Positions 49,053-51,437 of a DNA stretch of 51,437 nucleotides are shown here, piece after piece. Below the pieces are notes generated by a model. The model was not told the origin of the DNA. It ran no database searches and saw only the letters and a list, made by a program, of their open reading frames with translations. Numbering within the stretch: position 1 is the stretch's first letter; the number at the start of each line of letters is the position of its first letter. A program made the position numbers and the translations under genes. Source of the DNA: Candidatus Omnitrophota bacterium (GTDB lineage Bacteria; Omnitrophota; Gorgyraeia; Gorgyraeales; Gorgyraeaceae); assembly GCA_018814825.1 (NCBI GenBank), contig JAHIYJ010000021.1, forward strand, positions 1-51,437, written 5' to 3'.

Positions 49053-49617
49053 GACATTTCTATTAACGCTGATAAAGATATCTATATTGGCGTGCTTTAT
49101 TACAGGTTTATTCAACGTGGGGTATGCGCAGGACGAGCAGGGGCGCGTGCTCCTTATTCGGGAAGCGCAGCAATTTCAAAACAACACGGTTGCTGTGGAA
49201 GGCTACCTGATGGACAATATCCTGGAAGTCAAGGTAACAGCCAGGATGATGCACGCCACAAAGCCAAAGATATACAACGCGCTTGTGGTAGGGTCGCGTC
49301 TGGGGCGATTGGAGATCGAATCTAAAGAGATCCTTCTTGCCTCAGTAGAAGAGGAAGAGCCTTACCCGACATCCAGAAAAGACAAGGGTTTTGTAAGTTT
49401 CAGCGGCGGCAAAAAGAACAAAAGGGCAAGGGGGACACTGACAAGAGAGTTGTTGGTGTTTAAGATCCCGCGAGACAAGGTAGTAAAGGGCAAAAGATAC
49501 AGGCTTTGGGTCCAGATCACGAGCTTACAGCAAGGCGAAAAATACAAGACCTTTAAATTCGATCTTAAGGATCTGTATGAAAAAATGTCCAAAGTGCAAC
49601 AGGGAAATACACAATAA
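49045..49617 (+). CDS. Secreted protein of unknown function
   Basis: A 190-residue protein with a signal peptide ending near GYAQ (about residue 29). The mature part is beta-rich and basic (NTVAVEGYLMDNILEVKVTA, NALVVGSRLGRLEIESKEIL, LLVFKIPRDKVVKGKRYRLW). No catalytic motif. Its last 41 bases overlap the zinc-ribbon PilZ gene in another frame. Confidence 0.7.
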   Translation: MNKTFLLTLIKISILACFITGLFNVGYAQDEQGRVLLIREAQQFQNNTVAVEGYLMDNILEVKVTARMMHATKPKIYNALVVGSRLGRLEIESKEILLASVEEEEPYPTSRKDKGFVSFSGGKKNKRARGTLTRELLVFKIPRDKVVKGKRYRLWVQITSLQQGEKYKTFKFDLKDLYEKMSKVQQGNTQ

Positions 49618-49990
49618 AGCGTTGAGTTGTCCTTATTGCGAGCCCGAGCATGCAAATAAGACCATTGATAAGAGGGTCTTTCCCAGGCATGACTATAAGT
49701 GCCTAGTGGCCTATAAAATGGCGAAAGACCCTGACGCGCCATGGAAAGAGGCCATGGCTGAGAACATAAGCATGGGTGGCATGCTCTTTAAGACACAGGG
49801 AAAACTGGCAAGCTCAACCAGGATCACTGTAAGTTTCGAGGCCTTTTTAGGCCAATTCATCCAGATACAGGCCAAGGTGGTCGAGAGCGAAGAGGATTTC
49901 GACGGCTATAATACAAGGATCAAGTTTATCAACTTTGACGCAGAAACAAAAAATAGACTAAGAGCCTTCCTCGACCCCCTAAAACCCTAA
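49577..49990 (+). CDS. PilZ domain protein 9 with N-terminal zinc ribbon
   Basis: A 137-residue protein. The N-terminal zinc ribbon has Cys4-x2-Cys7 and Cys18-x2-Cys21 (KKCPKCNREIHNKALSCPYC). The PilZ domain follows with Arg33-VFP-Arg37 and Asn63-Ile-Ser65-Met-Gly-Gly68. This two-domain layout is unlike the other eight. The ATG overlaps the preceding gene by 41 bases. Confidence 0.88.
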   Translation: MKKCPKCNREIHNKALSCPYCEPEHANKTIDKRVFPRHDYKCLVAYKMAKDPDAPWKEAMAENISMGGMLFKTQGKLASSTRITVSFEAFLGQFIQIQAKVVESEEDFDGYNTRIKFINFDAETKNRLRAFLDPLKP

Positions 49991-50004
49991 TTTTCTACCG
50001 GATC

Positions 50005-50997
50005 ATGAATATTGACGCATTATTCTTAGGCGGTACGTCCATTGACCTTATCCAGGAGAGGCGTTACCCTGAAAAGTTCTCAGCCTCAGTAGGCGGCTCT
50101 ATAACCAATTCCGCCATTATATCAGCGAAACTAGGCCTTAAGACAACCCTATTAAGCAGGATAGGCAAGGACCCCATGGGTGACTTCGCTATCCGGACTT
50201 TAAAATCATACCAGGTCAATACCAGTGGCATAATACAGGACCCTGGTATCAGGACACCCTTAGCAATAGCTAAAGTAGATAAATCAGGTAATTCAGTCTA
50301 CACGTTTTATAAAAACCCGGCCAGTTTATCCATTGTCCCGTTAAAAACAGCCCCAAAAAGCCTTTTAGATAGCTGTAAGTTCCTTCATTTCGGCTCAAGC
50401 TTTTCCTATCAAAAAGAGACATTCCAGGAGGCCTTAAAATACATAAATTACCTTAAAAAAAGGCGCGTATTTGTATCTTTTGACCCAAACCTCAGGCCGT
50501 ATGTTATAAAGGACAAAATGGAGGCAAGAAAACGGGTCCTAAGGCTCCTTAAACTGGTAAACATGGCGAAATTAAGCGGTATGGACCTGGAATTTCTGAC
50601 AGGCTGTAAAAACCCTGAAAAAGGCCTGAAAAGGCTCAAAAAACTAGCCAAATGCGAGGTGATCCTGACACTTGGCCCAAAAGGCTCAAGATATCTGGAT
50701 AAAAAAGGTAACCTAATAAAAGTCCCAGCCTTTAAAGTCAAAGTAGCAGACACAATAGGCGCAGGAGATGCCTATACAGCAGGGATACTTTATAAAATAG
50801 CCAAACTAGGGAAAAGGGAGGTATTTGACAATATAAGGCCTGCCATGGTCTTCGCCTCGGCAGTATCTGCCATAATCTGCACCAAGCGAGGCGCAAACCA
50901 AGGATTAAAAGATATAAAACAGATTAAGACATTTCTTGCCAAAAGGGAGTGCGAGTCCGCGGTGTTGACAATGAAAAGATTACGGAAGAATTACTAA
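50005..50997 (+). CDS. PfkB-family carbohydrate kinase
   Basis: A 330-residue ribokinase/fructokinase-type enzyme. ALFLGGTSIDLIQERRYPE and VGGSITNSAIISAKLGLKTT form the N-terminal motif. VFVSFDPNLRPYVIKDK and DTIGAGDAYTAGILYKI form the C-terminal one, with the catalytic Asp. FDPNLRP is typical of fructokinase and KDG-kinase types. Substrate not resolved. It starts 15 bases after PilZ gene 9. Confidence 0.88.
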   Translation: MNIDALFLGGTSIDLIQERRYPEKFSASVGGSITNSAIISAKLGLKTTLLSRIGKDPMGDFAIRTLKSYQVNTSGIIQDPGIRTPLAIAKVDKSGNSVYTFYKNPASLSIVPLKTAPKSLLDSCKFLHFGSSFSYQKETFQEALKYINYLKKRRVFVSFDPNLRPYVIKDKMEARKRVLRLLKLVNMAKLSGMDLEFLTGCKNPEKGLKRLKKLAKCEVILTLGPKGSRYLDKKGNLIKVPAFKVKVADTIGAGDAYTAGILYKIAKLGKREVFDNIRPAMVFASAVSAIICTKRGANQGLKDIKQIKTFLAKRECESAVLTMKRLRKNY

Positions 50998-51052
50998 ATA
51001 ATATCATATTCTCCTGCCCAATATTCCCCTGTTTCCACCTCACTGTTACACC

Positions 51053-51081
51053 TTGACTTTTAGCTATATATAGTATATACT
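51053..51081 (+). promoter_or_regulatory. Sigma70-type promoter with a long leader
   Basis: TTGACT (51053-51058), a 17-base spacer and TATACT (51076-51081). The predicted start near 51088-51090 leaves a leader of about 220 bases before the ATG at 51311. Confidence 0.75.
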
Positions 51082-51089
51082 TATCATAG

Positions 51090-51180
51090 GGTTTATAAAA
51101 GTATTAAGTATAGATAGTTAGAGAAATTTGCCATGGGTTTCTAAGTTTACATAGCCGGGTAACTGAAACCTGGCTATTTT
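51090..51180 (+). promoter_or_regulatory. Leader RNA ending in a terminator-like hairpin, riboswitch or attenuator candidate
   Basis: ATAGCCGGGT (51151-51160) pairs with ACCTGGCTAT (51168-51177) and is followed by a T-rich run, so it can act as an intrinsic terminator. The stretch before it, GCCATGGGTTTCTAA then CATAGCCGGGTAACTGAA, resembles the 3' half of cyclic di-GMP-I (GEMM) aptamers. The conserved 5' half (GACGCAAAGCC and its GAAA loop) is not recognisable. GGTTT at 51091 could pair with AAACC at 51066-51070-type spacing to 51170 to close the fold. Confidence 0.35.
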
Positions 51181-51201
51181 ATTAAATTGAGGTTATTTTC
51201 T

Positions 51202-51288
51202 CGGGCATTGCCTCTTGTTTGAATTTGAATAGGGTCCTCGCTCCCATGGCAGAGGATTGTCCTAGATGAATTCAAAGAGACATGCCCG
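51202..51288. promoter_or_regulatory. Long nested hairpin in the leader, just before the last gene
   Basis: Three nested exact stems: CGGGCAT (51202-51208) with ATGCCCG (51282-51288), TTTGAATT (51218-51225) with AATTCAAA (51269-51276), and TCCTC (51235-51239) with GAGGA (51252-51256). The structure ends 22 bases before the ATG at 51311. The rest of the 50998-51310 gap holds only the promoter and the hairpin described separately. Confidence 0.6.
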
Positions 51289-51310
51289 GGATATTCTAAG
51301 GTGTGAAAAT

Positions 51311-51437
51311 ATGTTAAGCTGGCAAAGAGGAAAAACCAGGATATTTATGAAGGCGGTTGCGCTTGTGGTAGTGCATACATTTTTCCTTACAAGCACAGTC
51401 TATCCTGCGCCTTCCACCAGGAGCCTCTTTAAGAACA
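51311..51437 (+). CDS. Exported protein, N-terminal fragment
   Basis: Only 42 codons lie inside the window. It reads MLSWQRGKTRIFMKAVALVV, then VHTFFLTSTVYPAPSTRSLF. This is a basic start, a hydrophobic core and a small-residue cleavage region, fitting a signal peptide. An AAGGTG-type ribosome site precedes the ATG. The mature protein is not visible, so no function can be given. Confidence 0.6.
   Translation, partial: MLSWQRGKTRIFMKAVALVVVHTFFLTSTVYPAPSTRSLFKN

Noticed and set aside
51090-51180. A standard cyclic di-GMP-I riboswitch
   Set aside because: Only the 3' half is similar; the conserved GACGCAAAGCC and tetraloop half are absent, so it is reported only as a candidate leader structure.
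1-51437. CRISPR array, prophage or insertion sequence
   Set aside because: No regularly spaced repeats, no Cas, integrase, capsid or transposase reading frame was found; repeats are isolated palindromes.

Overview
The window is a dense bacterial chromosome segment. Nearly all genes are on the + strand, many overlap by 4 to 40 bases, and there is no phage, CRISPR array or transposase. The gene set points to an anaerobic Gram-negative-type bacterium of the Planctomycetes-Verrucomicrobia side of the tree, most likely Candidatus Omnitrophota. The evidence for this is a 'small basic protein' (31011) and a Minf_1886-type protein (37252), both known mainly from that superphylum. A DUF4416 protein, heptose genes for LPS, ExeA/GspB-like secretion genes, Wood-Ljungdahl genes and an unusually large set of PilZ proteins fit as well. 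The assignment is inferred from gene content only.

Layout. 1-1.6 kb: end of lepA, lepB and a glycine-zipper lipoprotein. 1.7-6.5 kb: a corrinoid-protein module of the acetyl-CoA pathway (RACo-like activator, CooC-like ATPase, AcsD, AcsE). 6.6-9.9 kb: YjbQ, a hexulose-phosphate synthase/RraA fusion, a BioD-like/DRTGG ATPase, TatA and ribosomal protein bS21. 10-19.5 kb: double M16 peptidase, MEMO protein, flippase-like protein, Trm112-like protein, AroQ, M24 peptidase, EF-P, AccB, AccC and AmaP. 19.5-24.3 kb: a PPi-type phosphofructokinase between two near-identical 37-base palindromes, then gmhA, rfaE2, thiD2, thiC and a PfkB kinase. 24.3-26.6 kb: tRNA-Gly(CCC) with a duplicated 3' end, then an unrecognised Cys protein and a P-loop ATPase. 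26.6-34.2 kb: housekeeping and envelope genes (phosphoesterase, HIT, Dgt, a degenerate HD-GYP protein, SPOR, SH3, M50, AroB, RNase III). 34.2-35.5 kb (- strand): GspB-like and ExeA-like proteins.

35.8-50 kb is marked by nine separate small PilZ proteins and one intact HD-GYP protein scattered among metalloproteases, a ferredoxin-type protein, a nucleotide kinase, dCMP deaminase and envelope genes. This suggests that cyclic di-GMP signalling is heavily used. The window ends with a second sugar kinase, then a strong promoter and a structured leader before a secreted protein that is cut by the window end.

Two non-coding themes stand out. First, short perfect palindromes occur repeatedly between genes: near 6.5, 7.0, 14.5, 16.65, 16.8, 17.4, 19.5, 20.6 and 35.6 kb. 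In addition, a 102-base imperfect palindrome is present twice, at 3.7 and 47.2 kb. Second, several genes have a textbook -35/-10 promoter whose -10 box ends 6 or 10 bases before the ATG with no ribosome binding site, which predicts leaderless transcripts.
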